Shown here: piece by piece, positions 51,235-64,000 of the stretch
Position numbering within the stretch: the first letter of the stretch is position 1
Layout of the letters: the number at the start of each line of letters is the position of its first letter
The notes under the pieces: generated by a model
What the model saw: the letters and a program-made list of their open reading frames with translations, nothing else
Told to the model about the DNA's origin: nothing
Database searches by the model: none
Source: Caprimulgus europaeus
Taxonomy: Eukaryota > Chordata > Aves > Caprimulgiformes > Caprimulgidae
Assembly: GCA_907165065.1 (NCBI GenBank)
Contig: OU015526.1
Span: forward strand, 66,115,723-66,179,722
DNA: 64,000 bases
Direction: 5' to 3'
Program-made: the position numbers and the translations under genes

Positions 51235-51542
51235 GGAGGTTGAAGCAAGGTGGGGTTGGTCTCCTCTCCCAGGTAACCAGTGATAGGACAAGAGGTAATG
51301 GCCTGAACTTGCACCAGGGGAGGTTTAGATTGGATATCAGGAAAAACTTCTTCACAGAAAGAGTGGTGAGACATTGGAACAGGCTTCCCAGGGAAGTGGT
51401 GGAGTCACCACTCCTGGAGGTGTTCAAGAAATGTGTAGATGTAGCACTGAGGAATGTGGTTTAGTAGGCATGCTGGTGATGAGTTGATGGTTGGACTGGA
51501 TGATCTTAGAGGTCGTTTCCAACCTTAATGATCCTGTGATTC
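51235..51542 (+). mobile_element. CR1 LINE, 5'-truncated 3' end
   Basis: Well-preserved CR1 3' end in sense orientation. The frame around 51260-51464 still reads the C-terminal ORF2 stretch ([20 protein letters not shown]) to a stop. It ends at 51542 with aatgatcctgtgattca, a variant of the CR1 end repeat. Opposite orientation to SMAD1. Confidence 0.94.
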
Positions 51543-54500
51543 ACCACTCGCTCAAAAGGAGACAGTAGGGCCAATGTATGCTTTACCAGTGCAGGGGAGG
51601 AGGGCAACAGTGACCCAAACAACAAAACCACCACTGCTCAGTTACTCCAGAGCATGAAGAAATAACCTTATACTATCAGTATCTGCCAGCTCCTTCCCAA
51701 TGCTTACCACAGTTCAAACCAAGCACACAGTGTTCATCCCGTTTCTACAATGAACCGCAGCTCTTCCTCCACGCGCCTACCCACCCAGCAGACAAGGCAC
51801 TGATCCTTGCCCTTGAAGTCTTCATTATCACCATTACAAGAGTAAAACAATAGAAAATGCTTACAGGTTTTCTGGATTTGTACTTTGCCTTCTCAAAATG
51901 AAGTTACCAGATTCGAAAGACTTTGGGTAAGTTCACTGTTGCTTCTCCAGAGAAAATAGCTGGTTTCCATATACATTAGAAATTGAATCCTGTGTTATAA
52001 TCCAACCAAAACAGCATAAGAGTCTTTGTAAGCAAATACATAATTGTGAGAAAAGCTAAAGAACACAGTAAAGGTGCTTTCCCAGTTTTAACAGACACAT
52101 CAACAACTGTGTTTGCCCTTTTCCTGATTAAGAACACTTCTTCCCAATGCTTTTGCAACTGTTTTGACATATTAAAAACCGTACTCCTGAAAACAAATTT
52201 GAATACCACGTCTTGCAACAGGCTTATCTACACCTTCATTAAGGCACAGCTCCTCCCTGTTTACAAGAAGCACTTTCATACACAGCCTTTTAAATGACCT
52301 CCAAATCCTCAAATCGTGCCGTTTTAACCAGAGTTGAGAAAGAGTGGTAAATTTCTAGCTTGCACTGCTGAATTTTACTCATTCCTGCGTTCAGATGTAC
52401 ACAAGACTCCAAGAAGTCATGAACTACCAGCTCTTCCTTTAATGCCTGCTGGTCTCCTCACCATGCTGACGTGACTTGCTGAGACTACAGAAAAAACTGA
52501 CACCAAGTTTGCCAAGTTACTTGGCCAGAGAGCTGGAGAAGCCTGTGCACACCAGGGTAGGGTATATCAAAACATCACCCAGGTGTGGACAAATCCCTTC
52601 TGGTGTCAGCAAGGAGTTGGACTGGATCAGATGCATTATCAAAGATTATCTCTAAAATGGTAACTTAATATTTTCACTGAAGTTAGGAAGGAACTGTAAT
52701 CTGATGATTCAGTCAAGACTCTGGCACGGATAGGATTACAAAACTATGAACTTCACTAAAATAACCTGTCAGATTAATACAGTGCTGGGAACCACTAAGC
52801 TTGCCAGGAAGGTGTTCATGAGGGTTTTTTTTCTAATTGCTATGAAGGAGACTCTTCATTTTTCACAGTCTCTCAACACTGAGAGCCTCTTAAAGAAATC
52901 CTCAAATTAAGACAAAACATTCAAAAGAAAAAAATATCCAAACAAAGAGTCATCAAGAGACAGAATGAAATACCAGCCACCACAGTCAGTATTTCATTGT
53001 GCATCTTTGGGGCAGGTTTATCCACTTCACTTGCGCTGTGGGGTATCTAAACCAGGCACTAGGAGAACTCAGGAGTGCAAGAGTGGGCAAGGAGCTCAGT
53101 CAGCATCGTTAGGTGACACGGGCCAAGTCCTGAAAAATGCAGAACAACCTACAGAACAATTTGGAGCACTGGCTCTGGCTTTGTGAACATGACATCCACA
53201 CAGATGCCATGACTAGTCTAGCTATTAATGTAAGTTGGAAGTCCTTTTCTAAAAGGTCAAAAGCTGGAGAGAACAGGGATTTTTTTTTTCCCTTTCATCA
53301 TAAAACTTCTGTATAACTCCCTTTTTCCACAAGGACCATTCCCTTTCCTGACTTTTTGAACTGTCTTTAGAAAACAGGTGTTGTTTACAACAATAACAAA
53401 CACACATCTGTGTGGGTGTGTTAATACACACAAAAGCAGGATAACTGAAACCTCTTCCTATATTTAGATCTGTCTGGTCAGCTCTAATTGCATAATTTAA
53501 TCAAAACCCTCTCCAACGGAAACACATCCATATTCATCACAGGCATCAAAGGAAACATCTTTACAAACTATATCCTTTTACAAACCAACACATGGTCCCT
53601 CACCACTTGTCCAATTGTTGAATTCCTCCTTTGGGAAGGGCATGGAATTTTATTTCTTTTTATCAGCTGAAAAAAGCATTTCCCTCCAATTCATCAGCAC
53701 AGGGCGGGAGGAACTTCCTGCACAGGTGAGATGGGGAAAATTTACTGACATGTCACTTTCAGGGATTTTCTTTTTTTTTTTTTTAAAAGTAGTTAAAACA
53801 CACATTTGTAACTTAAAAGGAAAATCTTTAAAAAGCAAAAAGAAAAATGCCCATCACCACTCAGGTTTCAAAATTTTTTGAGTAAAGCTCATAAAATGCA
53901 AGAGACATGTTTTGTCTTCACAGAATGGCACAGCCTAGCACAGACTACATAGATTCAGAAACGGGTTTGTCAGCCCCAGCCAGAGTAGTGCTATAATGGG
54001 TATTTTTAAGGAGGGAACCTCACCAAATGCACTCCAGTTATGCTCAGCTTATGCAAGACACTGCTCCTACAAATGATTCATTTTATCAGGAGCATGCACC
54101 AATACAGTTACATCAGCTGCATTAAACCACTTCTGAAGACTGTGACCCAGACCTCATTTGTCAGAGATTAAGTAAAGATGTTAAATTACAGCTCAACATT
54201 CCCAGCTTTAAAACAGAATGTTTCACCAAAGCCAGAGACAACAAAAACTGAGAAAGAAAAATTACTTATTCACTAATAAAACCGTTGCTAGGTCAGGTCT
54301 TAGCAAAGCAGAATAAACTGATGAAAATTAAACCAAAAAAAGGAACATAGTTAAACTAAATACATTTTTCATAGATTAGTCCTCTACCCACCACATACAC
54401 ACTTAAAATAAGAACAGCCTCTTCTGTTTGCCAGTACTGAAGACAATTCAATGCATTTCATGAGATGTATGTTTTATGTCTTTAAAAGAATTCCTCTAGC

Positions 54501-55326
54501 TTTCCTCTTTTGTGCCCTATTTGCAAAAACTAAGGAGGTATTTTTTGCCTTTAAAGGACTTTTAAAACACCATTATTTTTATCACATCTTTAAAATGTCA
54601 AGAGGCAGAGCAAAAGATACGCGCTACATTTTGTGAAGTGTCCTGCAATTCACAGCTACTATTCTGGACAGAGAGAGTGTTTAAAGATGATCCAGCTCCC
54701 CAGGCAACATTTATACAACCTAGAAACAAACATCAAGATTGCGAGATTTCCACCATCCCATGAAACACTGTTTAATTACAGCATGCCATTAGTGGCCTTC
54801 TGACAACTGGGACTGGACTTCAGATGACACCAAAGCCAGTTTGCTCCTGGTCCCCGGGACACTGAGCAGCAGCTGCATTACCACATCACAGCAGACAGTC
54901 CCTGGCAGTATCTTCTTTATTTGTCAAGCCACCTGAACTCACCAGACCCTTTGCAAACAGAAGGAGCCAAGATCCCAGCGTTTAGAGATGCTCCTTCAGC
55001 TTACATGCAAAAAAATTAGACTCTTTAAAGATTACGATTTACAGGCAAATACAATTTATAGGGATCCTCCTGAGATCAGGCCAAGGAAACTTTGGGTTCA
55101 CATTTAAAATACACCAGCAAACAGAGATCTAGGTTGATCAAGGCCTTTACTAGACTGTGAGGTACAAGTCTGAGCTTGCCTACACAAAAAGCTTGAACAG
55201 TCTTCAACTACACCCCAACCTAATCCTAGAACAGGGTGCAATTTCACCCATATTAAAAACTATTCTTGTGGAAGAATTGACATACAATTACAAAGGCATT
55301 TACATGGTCTCTTACTTTTACATAAT

Positions 55327-55415
55327 ATCACAGAATGGTCTGGGTGGGAAGAGACCTCAAAGATCATCTAGTTCCAGCCCCCTTGCCATGAGCAAAATAT
55401 TTTCATCCAGACAAC
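55327..55415 (-). mobile_element. Short CR1 fragment
   Basis: Reverse-complement CR1 3' end (atcacagaatggtctgggtg, then agatcatctagttccagccc), about 70-90 nt, the inner boundary being uncertain. Confidence 0.85.
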
Positions 55416-57713
55416 CAGTCTACAGAACCTAAGGAACTACTCTTGCTTCAACTGAAGACCAGGCATTAGGAGCACCAGCTTTCCCCTGAACTGGCAGGCA
55501 CAAAACAGGTATCACATGTTATTGTGCTTGGAGGCCAACAACCTTCCAGACAACAGTCAGTTCACCAATGAAGTCTAAAAGCTCCATTCTCAGGAGTGTT
55601 TTAATCCAAGGAGGTCTACTGACTGAATTTGCTATCAGTGCAATTTTTTCCTGCCATACTTAAGCCTGTAAAACCTTGTTGGCAGAGGGAGTGGTCTCAT
55701 GAAGAGTGCTGGGCTGCTGCTCAGGAGACACAGCAGCCTTCAGGCAAGCCACCTCCTCACGTCAAGCCTTAGCTTCTTCTGTTAACAAGCGGAGAACAAA
55801 ACTCTTGAAAGCTACCGGTTGAGGGGCAAGTATTAGACAAAGAAAGCCACAGAGGTGGGTGACCATCAGCACAAAACGTTTGCTGGCGGGATGGCACCAA
55901 GACAGCTCTGTGAGAGTACGTGCCAACACCTCCACCCACACAACCCCCCAGGCAACACCTCCATGCCACAGAGGAAGAGGGCAGTAAGTCACTCAGCCAG
56001 AGTCAGCTTGCACTGAGCAAGAACCGATGACCACCGAAGCAAGGGGTCTGAGGGCAAAACCACTGGGGCTGAGACCAGGGCACGTGCCGGCACCACCACA
56101 CTCATCGCAGCCAACGAAAATGCCTCCTAGCTCCTGCTGGCAGGGAGCAGCCAAGCACAGACCGAGAAGTCACAGACTTCCAAAAGTCACGGACCTTCCC
56201 CTTCCAAAAACACAAAACAAGGACACATCCATATGAGAGGAGTCAGAGAGATTCAAAATGCTGCGGGATGAGGCAAAAGCAGCTGTCACAGCCCTGTGCC
56301 AGAACATCTGCAGAATCTCACGTCAAACTGTTTTCTCATATTCCTGAGATCAAGGCTTTGCAGGGTTCTGTACAAAGGCTTCAACCCACAGATAGGAACT
56401 GATAGTTCGTACAGCACTTGGCAAACACATAGCTTGAAAGGAAATGGGAGATATCCTCCTACATTGCTTACCGGGAATACGGAAGTTTTACAACATGAGA
56501 AAATGACTGTAATCTATCTATCTGATCCCCTGGTTATCTGTAAGCTTTTTATGATTTTGGAAGAGGAATCAAGCCACATAAAGAATTACTCAGTACCCTT
56601 TCCTTATCTGCAAGGCTTTTTATTAACAGAGCCTGTATGATTCTGCATATGGTATCAAAGCAATTTCATTATTCATTCCACCATAATTTTCCAAGTCCGG
56701 TGTAAAGTTTCAAAATCCAGGTTTTGCAGAGTTGCAGTACTGCAACCTTACAGCTCAGACACCCAAACTCAGTATTTCCTGACCACCACATGCTCTGCAG
56801 GGTCAGCAGCAGGCTAGCTAAATCAGCCACAGTGCTCCCCAAATTTTCCACTGCTGCCTGCTACTGAACAGACACTCGTAGCTGTCCTAGTACAGAGGAC
56901 AGAAGGACTCCAAGCCCCAAATACATCACAAAGTGAGATTGCAAGTATGAACCCCCAGGATTTCCAGCTTTCCAAGACTACTTACTTCTAGGCTGAAAGC
57001 TCATGCACAAAAAAAGCACACAAAGATATCTGACTCCTTGTCTTTAAGCTGACAATCTAGATGCCTTTAATTCTGGAGCTGAAACCAGTACTCCCCAGTT
57101 CCCGAGATAACAAGCCTTTAGGTTCAAATGACCTCGACTGCTGTCTGGCCTGGAAGATTGAGAGCCCTTGTGTCCCAAATCAAGGGAGCCAAGAAGCTGT
57201 GCAAAGGTGTGATGGAAACCTGCTTATATACAGAAACAGGAGACTCCAGCCAAAGCAGCCTGCCACCAGCACTCCCACCAGCACTCCCAGTTCTCAACTG
57301 CTCCCGGTTCCCAAACCACAGGAGATGCATCGGGTCTGACCATAAGCAAGAGTCAGAGCTGATAAACTAGCGGGGACAAGGGCAAAGGGAACAGTTATCC
57401 AGTAAACTGTAGTAAACAGCCCTGGAGTGTTTATGCCAATTATGGTAGGTGAAGTTTTCTGCATAGAACAAAATTTCAAAGAAGCCTGTAGCCAAGCCAG
57501 AGGGAAAAAAAAATAAAATTACAGTCATGTTCCCAAGGGTCTGGATAGTTCCTTGACATAGCAGAAGGCTACAAGGGAACTCAGCGAGAACATTGCTCCA
57601 ACACTGCCACTAGGGAAAACACCTGAAGTTTGGATTTTAAATTTGTAGATAGTCTAATTGTTGAAGTTAAAGAAACATATTACTGATGTCTGAAATGCTT
57701 GAAAATGTAAAAT

Positions 57714-57772
57714 AGCTAGCGGTAACTAGAAACTAGAAAAAGTAGTAACTAGCTAGTAACTAGAAAAAGTAA
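57714..57772 (+). repeat. Short imperfect tandem repeat of TAACTAGAAA units
   Basis: Two longer units, GTAACTAGAAACTAGAAAAA and GTAACTAGCTAGTAACTAG followed by AAAAAGTA, built from the smaller word AACTAG. AACTAG occurs four times and CTAG repeats throughout. Confidence 0.8.
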
Positions 57773-59886
57773 AGGTTTTTAAACACATTTACCATATACT
57801 GTTAAAACAAGTGATTTCCAAATTTCTTTTGAGTAGAATGGATTGAAAGCCAAAAATTTCAAAGTGACTTACAGAAGTGGTACAGAACTCAGGAAAGCTA
57901 CAAGCAGTGCCCTGGCTTACAGCACGTACCATCTTCAGGTGCCTTGTCTTCACTGACAATGGTTTTGGTAGCACCAGTTTACTTTTACAGAAGCTTTTTT
58001 AATGGATTTAATATTTATCTTTCCTCTAGTTTCTTGACAATGCTGCTAAAAGTACCTGGTCTGCCAGCTATTTCAAGTTATTTAACCCTCTACAGAGGAA
58101 AATAAAGTTTCTGCTCCTAAAAAGTTAAACTTGGAGGACATTCTTACCCCCATGAGGAAAAATAATTGTCGTATCTCACACAGGACATGCACTACATGTG
58201 CTCTGCTCATATAGCTGTATTAAACTAGCAAAGCCTTTCTAATATAGCTTGCAGTTTATACCAGCAAAACACCACTTGACTAGAAAAGCTTGTTTAAGTG
58301 TTCCTCTCTGTGCACCCTCCCACACCCCCCGTAAAATACGCTGTATCATTCATCATTGTCATTTTGCTGCCAATATAACTACACTGGGGCTTTGTGACTG
58401 ACGTAACTGTTGGCAGCCTAACTTCACCATGCTAATCACCAACATACGTATCTGGGAAGAAAACCCTGTACATTAGGCCTTTCCTTGGCAAGCATATCGA
58501 GGAAGTCTTCATGTGGGAGTACTACAGCACTCGTTTATAACCGGCTACCTCCAACAGCTGCCCTGGGCCAGCAAGGTCACAGGTCCACAAGCAGATGAGC
58601 AGCTCTAACAGCTTGCTCCCACCCGAAGAGAAAAGGTTTCCCTTTACTCCCTTGTGCCAGCTTTGGTACTCCAATCTATCAGGCAAGTCACTTTCCTAAC
58701 CTGGCAAAAAACAACAACAAAAAATGTTCTGCAGGAAGAGCTGGATCAGCCTAGAGCAGGGTGAGTACCAAAGTCACCCAGCCAGCACATGCTAATAAAT
58801 CGGTGGCTGGGGTCAAGAGGAGCCCGACTGTTACGAGTTCTCTCCATCTTGTAGAGTTGCCACACATCTATTTTTACGTGCTATCCAGGACAAAGATTAG
58901 CTCACACTCAGACATGAGTACTTCAGTTGATTTGCAAGACCCTGTCTCATCCCCAGAGCGACGAGCTCTGCCCTAGCTGGTTCTGAATAACCAACACTAG
59001 CAAGCACTTCAACCCCCCTCTGCTACCACTGTCTTCTGCTCTAGGTAACTAGACAGCAAACTTCAGAAAAAAAGAAGAGTGATTTCATATCCATCTGTCC
59101 AAAAATACCACATACTACAGAGTTTTAACCTGAGAGTATTTATAAAAATATTTTCCAGATGAAATCTAATACGACACATTACAGAAACTATAATTATGTT
59201 ATCTTAAGTTTTTAAGTTAATAAAGATAAAGACTTTTTGGCTACTACATCCAAGTGGAAGCACTTAACACTGACACTAGCTAGCATGGATAATAAAGAGC
59301 CTGCTATGAAGTATGCCAGACTGTAAAGCCAGCAGCAAGCAAAATGCAAAACAGGAAACTGTAATAGCCGAGATGGCAACCTATGTGTAAGCCAGGTTTT
59401 CTGAGATAATTCAGCAAGGTCAAAATTCTCATTTTTCAAAATAGTAGTTCGTCACTGCATTCACCAGGTAATTAGCAGAACAGAGACGAAGACATAACCA
59501 ATGTCTGGTTTACCTACCTACCTATCTCCTCAGTGATAAAATGAAGAAGTGTTTGACAAGAGGAAAGACCAAGCAAGTATGTGAAGCTGGTCCTGAACAT
59601 TGGAGATTCATGGTGAGACCTCAGGAAAGCCACACGAGTTGAGTCTCTGCCTCCCTCATCTCCATCTTCCCTCCCTGTGCAGGAAAGCACACGCTTCAGA
59701 TGTGTTTAAAACTACACATTTGAAATTAAACCAGTGTCATCACATTATGCATTTAACAGTCCCTAAAGCCATCACGTACATGTTGTCAGGTCTATGAGAA
59801 GGTCTAGGTAAATTTCCAATCTACTTCCATCACTGTTGTGACAAAACAATAATGCTGTTGTCATACAATTGGAAAAAAAGAAGCCA

Positions 59887-59992
59887 TCTAGATGTGGTCC
59901 TGGGTGACCTAGGTGGCCCTGCCTGAACAGGGGGTTGGACAAGATGACCTCCAGAGGCTTCTTCCAATCTCAGCCATCCTGAGATTCTGTGA
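59887..59992 (+). mobile_element. CR1 LINE 3' end fragment
   Basis: Sense-orientation CR1 tail: gatgtggtcctgggtgacct, ggggttggacaagatgacct, cttccaatctcagccatcct, ending gagattctgtga. About 105 nt, belonging to the CR1 group whose tail reads ATTCTGTGA. Confidence 0.88.
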
Positions 59993-61316
59993 AGCTCTCA
60001 AAACAACCATCTGCTAATCATTTGAAAATAAGAATTTGGTTCACGTCATGAAAGCAAATGGTTCAGAAAATTGGATAGAACTCTGCTTGCCTCGGCACAA
60101 ATACAAAATCACATCGAGCGCTAGCGAACCGAGGTAGGGACCACTCTCCATTTGCCATGCAAATGCAGAGTCACGAGAGAACTGCTTTTTAAAGTCATAT
60201 GGCATTTTCACCACAAAGTCAAACTCAGTGGAATTCGTGATATTAATTGAAAAAATTGCACATTTCAACAGAGGATAGAAGATTTGTCCAGAATTCTACA
60301 AAGAATAGACTCTCATGAATTATGATGAAAATCTCAATCAGATCAATCTGTTTCCCTGATTTTGACCACTTCACCAAGTCCTATTTAAAAAGGCCTGTGA
60401 CCTTCCTGTGCTTCTTTTAAGAATTTCAAATATAAACCAGGGAGAGCACTAGGCAAAGCAGAGAAAAACGTTATGAAAAAGAATCCCTCTCCAAATGTTA
60501 TATAACTTTTAGAATATTTTCAAAGTGTCCAGAAGTCTTCTGAGTTGCCTCACTTCCTTCACTACTTGTACCCTTTAAGTCTGACTTCATGTAGGGCTCC
60601 GTTCCACTAAAATGCAAGTTGTTTCTCCTCATCACTGTCACCTTGCTTTACACACAGCCCTGGTAAGACCCCTTTTTTCACTTCTTGAGGGCTTCTGAAA
60701 GTTCTGATCTACAGAGGTTCCCATACCATGCCCATCATGACAGCACCAGATACCTTCAGTGACCATGACTGACCCCTGTCCTGTTCACGTACTGTTTGTC
60801 TCCCAGCCTATCTGCAAAGGCAAGATAGACTCACTTATTTTCATACACATGCAGTAAGGTCAACACAAAAAAAAAAAAATCATCAGATAACTTGTAGTTG
60901 TACTAACCTTAAGAAAGTCCTCCCTAGATTAAAATAAAACCAAACCAAAACTGCCTTCCCCAAAGTAGATTTCAGTCAGTAAACCACAACAGTGGTACAA
61001 ATATGTCACAATGGAGCACTGAGATATCAAGAGAAAGCATGTTCATCAAACAAAATTGGATTTTATTGATGAGCCAGTTTTAGTAACTTTTCAGGACCTG
61101 TGAGCAGAATCTACACTCCTAAACACATGCTAGTGCCCTAACTGGAAAGTAACCTTCTTGTTTCATTCAACACAGCTCAGAAACCCTTGAAAAAAAGACA
61201 ACTGGACAACAGGGAGCAAAGGTGTTCTGCCAATGTTTTTGCCCTACCAAAACACTAGCAGAGTTTGTTTTGCAACATCTTGGGTGGGGGCTAGAAAGAA
61301 AAGAAGGACAAAGAGT

Positions 61317-61350
61317 TAAAAAAAACCAACAAACAACAAAAACAACAACC
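61317..61350 (+). repeat. A-rich / CAACAAA low-complexity tract
   Basis: A run followed by CAACAAACAACAAAAACAAC units. Confidence 0.75.
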
Positions 61351-63507
61351 CGTAAACTTTTACTATTCTTCAGCTTTATAATTTACAGAGACACCACAGA
61401 GAATGAAACCATCAAGTGAAACAGCAGATGTCAGTTCCACACTACCTTCTACCTCCTCTCTCTCACACACACTTCCAAATTTGTCTTGGAGAAAAAATTT
61501 GAGAGCCCTCTTTCCAATGCCTCAGGAAATACAGCTAGTTATAAGCCACATATTTTGTCCCTCAACATGTCAGCTGAATGAAAGTCCTTACTGGTAAGAG
61601 AAATACAAGATAGCAAGGACACTGCATCAATTCATCCCACGTCAATATTCAAATGAAACCTAACAGATACAAAGGTGAAATACATAGGTGGAGTAAAGTC
61701 AAATATACAACTGGTTAACAGCATTCTAACCAAACAGCAGATGTTTCCTCCTCCTATCACACTCAGCAACACATTTAGGTGGAAGCCACAATTTGTTGCA
61801 ACATGATTCTCCAGTTATTTATTTCATCTTTAACCAAAACTGATTTGATGCTCTTAAACATTTACACAGCATTTAAGTATTTATATATAAATAGTTATTA
61901 CATACACACACCTTGATAAATTTACAGGCTCTTCTCAACTATATATAGCTTTAGTCTACCTTTATCTGATCCAAATAATTCAACTTTCAACAACAGTGAA
62001 TGTTAATTCAGGCATTCATAGGTGCACATGCACATACAGCATACCTACCAAGGGTGAATAACCCTACATATATACCAGCATAAGAACAAGGTATCTTTGA
62101 GAGCCCCATGCCCTGGTTACATCACACTACACCAGACAGAATGCTGCTATTAGAGCCAATGCCTTAAAATCCTTGAAATCAGAAGTCTGAAATTATTTAT
62201 AAGCAAAATATGGACAGTAAGTCAGTCTTCCGTGCAAACACAGAAGAATGAGATACTAATTCCTAATATTGAACACAGGGAGGCAGAAAAGCAAGTGGAA
62301 GTATCATCAACTATTGCCCCAAGCAATCTGAACATAAAGGGTTCTCTGAATTCATAAAAAACTTTTTGACCTGCTACATAAGTGTCAAGTATTAGTTCTG
62401 TGTGCAGACATGCTTTTTTGCTTTCATCAACCTAGACAAGTTTTTAAAGACATGTATCAGTCCTGCAACTTCCATAGAAGAAACTCTGCAACGCTGTAAA
62501 TCCTGAAATCCAACTTCTTCTCATAACACAAAATTGTATTAAGAGGATAGATTTTCAGCTTTCTCTCTCTAACGATAGTTCTGAGTACTGAAAGCAGGTC
62601 TATCAGTCGAAGCTGGAGGGCAGAAGCAAGGAGAGTGAAAATTCTTGCAATTCTGTCTATAATCACTTTAGCATTATAAAAAAAATTAATAATGGGTGTC
62701 TTATTTCCTAGTTACCCAATACTGGATTGATAGTCCATAGATCACTTTGATGTGGATTGGCATTTTGATGATTTTAATGACAAAAACTTGCAAGTTAAAT
62801 ACTTGTGAATACCATTAAGTGCTTTAATTCAGACTGTCTATACCGAGTTATTCAGACAGTTTCATGTGCTGCCATGTTGGGAAGAGCATTCCCTTTCTAA
62901 GCAGAGAAATATGAAATAATGCTTCAGAAATCACTGGTGAACCACATTAATGATTTGCTTACATGCCAAGTCAACATAATAGTTGCCTTTGGATGATACT
63001 GCTTTGAACAGTGCCTAAATATAATGACTTATATAACGGCATGTTTAAAAATAATTTGTTTTCCTCCTTCTACTCCAGACTTCGCCTGTGCTTGCTAGTG
63101 AAAGGGTGGGGGAAGAACAAAATGAGAGAGACTGGTGACATCTGTTCTAAGATCACTCTCCCAAGTGGATATCCCATATGGAAATAAAAGTGACATATAG
63201 CCCAGAACAATTACAGAGCTGGGTTAGAATGACTGAATTGTGCAAGTGTCCAGAATAGCTGTACTGGTCACGTTCCCTGCAGTGGCATGTCCAGAATTAA
63301 AGAAAGCTTCAACTCTTGATCTAAACTCGGTTTTTACGCAGTCTCCCAAGACACAGCACTCGCAAGAAGAACACATCTGAGTAAAGGAATCTGTGCTTGA
63401 AGAAAACTCTTTATAATTTAAAGATGGCTCAACCCAGCAGCTGTATCTCACACAGTACCGCTCTGTCAGGGGCCAGAACTGTGGTCTCACAGCTGTGCAA
63501 CACTTAC

Positions 63508-63832
63508 AGAATCACAGAATGGTCTGGGTTGGAAGGGACCTTAAGGATCATCCAGTTCCAACCCCCCTGCCATAAGCAGAGACACCTTCCACTAGATCAG
63601 GTTGCTCAAAGCCTCATCCAGCCTGGCCTTGAACACTTCCAGGGAGGGGGCATCCACAGCTTCTCTGGGCAACCTGTGCCAGTGTCTGACCACCCTCACA
63701 GGAAAGAATTTCTTTCTAATATCTAATCTAACCCTGCCCTCTTCCAGTTTAAAGCCATTTCCCCTTGTTCTGTCACTAACTGCCCTTGTAAAAAGTCCCT
63801 CCCCAGCTTTCTTGTAGGGTCCCTTCAGGTAG
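63508..63832 (-). mobile_element. CR1 LINE, longest copy in the window
   Basis: Reverse-complement CR1 3' end starting agaatcacagaatggtctgg. The minus-strand frame is open through the C-terminal ORF2 stretch ([20 protein letters not shown], then a terminal segment ending LDEALSNLI), so the copy is fairly young. It is 5'-truncated at about 63832 and lacks the reverse transcriptase catalytic core. Confidence 0.94.
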
Positions 63833-64000
63833 TTCCACCATAGCAATCCCAGTGCTACCTGTGTACCTGACACACATCCTCCCTCCTTCCCCAAAATAAA
63901 AGCCAATGAAAACAGACCCATCTTCACAACTCAGCAGAGCTCAGCCTTATGAATACTTGACCTCACACAGTCTAATTAGAAGTAGCATGCTCGATCTTTG

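Larger units (their letters stand above)
45753..64000 (-). other. SMAD1 intron 1 and/or 5' flank
   Basis: No protein-coding gene recognised in 18.2 kb upstream of the first coding exon. In mammals the SMAD1 non-coding first exon lies tens of kb upstream, so this is probably intron 1. It contains CR1 fragments at 51235, 55327, 59887 and 63508, A-rich tracts, a short tandem repeat at 57714, a CpG-richer part at 48430-48910 and two AT-rich stretches resembling conserved non-coding elements (47495-47640, 62690-63060). Confidence 0.6.

Noticed and set aside
52600-52650. Possible CR1 tail (gttggactggatcagatg)
   Set aside because: Only one short word matches; the flanks do not continue into the CR1 consensus.

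Overview
The window is nuclear DNA of a bird. It is AT-rich, intron-dominated and poor in coding sequence. It contains several CR1 LINE fragments with typical avian 3' ends (for example the ATTCTATGATTCTATGAT tail near 15.19 kb and the reverse-complement head near 23.6 and 63.5 kb). Only one gene is certain: SMAD1, the BMP-activated receptor SMAD, on the minus strand. There are no bacterial features, CRISPR arrays, rRNAs or tRNAs that I could recognise.

SMAD1 has six coding exons, read from right to left: 45527-45127 (first coding exon), 31993-31736, 28995-28879, 25208-24987, 22730-22474 and 20614-20471. All ten splice sites that bound the coding parts are GT/AG and in phase. The joined frame is 1398 nt, giving 465 residues plus stop, which is the vertebrate SMAD1 length. 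MH1 zinc ligands, DNA-binding hairpin, linker phosphosites, PPAY motif, L3 loop and the C-terminal SSVS are all present. The first coding exon carries about 225 nt of 5' UTR with two short upstream ORFs. The 3' UTR probably ends near 19.22 kb, with a second possible poly(A) site near 18.04 kb. The non-coding first exon and main promoter were not found; either they lie beyond 64 kb or they are hidden in 45.8-64 kb.

Layout: 1-1.4 kb holds two plus-strand exon-like open segments that I cannot assign to a family; 1.4-18 kb is mostly featureless intergenic DNA with one old and one younger CR1 copy; 18-45.75 kb is SMAD1 from 3' UTR to first coding exon; 45.75-64 kb is intron 1 or upstream flank with four CR1 copies and low-complexity tracts. 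Intron 2 (13.1 kb) contains an unusual CpG-dense patch at about 41.57-42.25 kb.

I did not find a convincing undescribed system. The observations most worth testing are the unassigned exon-like pair at the left edge, the uORFs of SMAD1, the in-frame skippable exon that carries the PPAY motif, the CpG-dense patches, and a few AT-rich segments that look like conserved non-coding elements.
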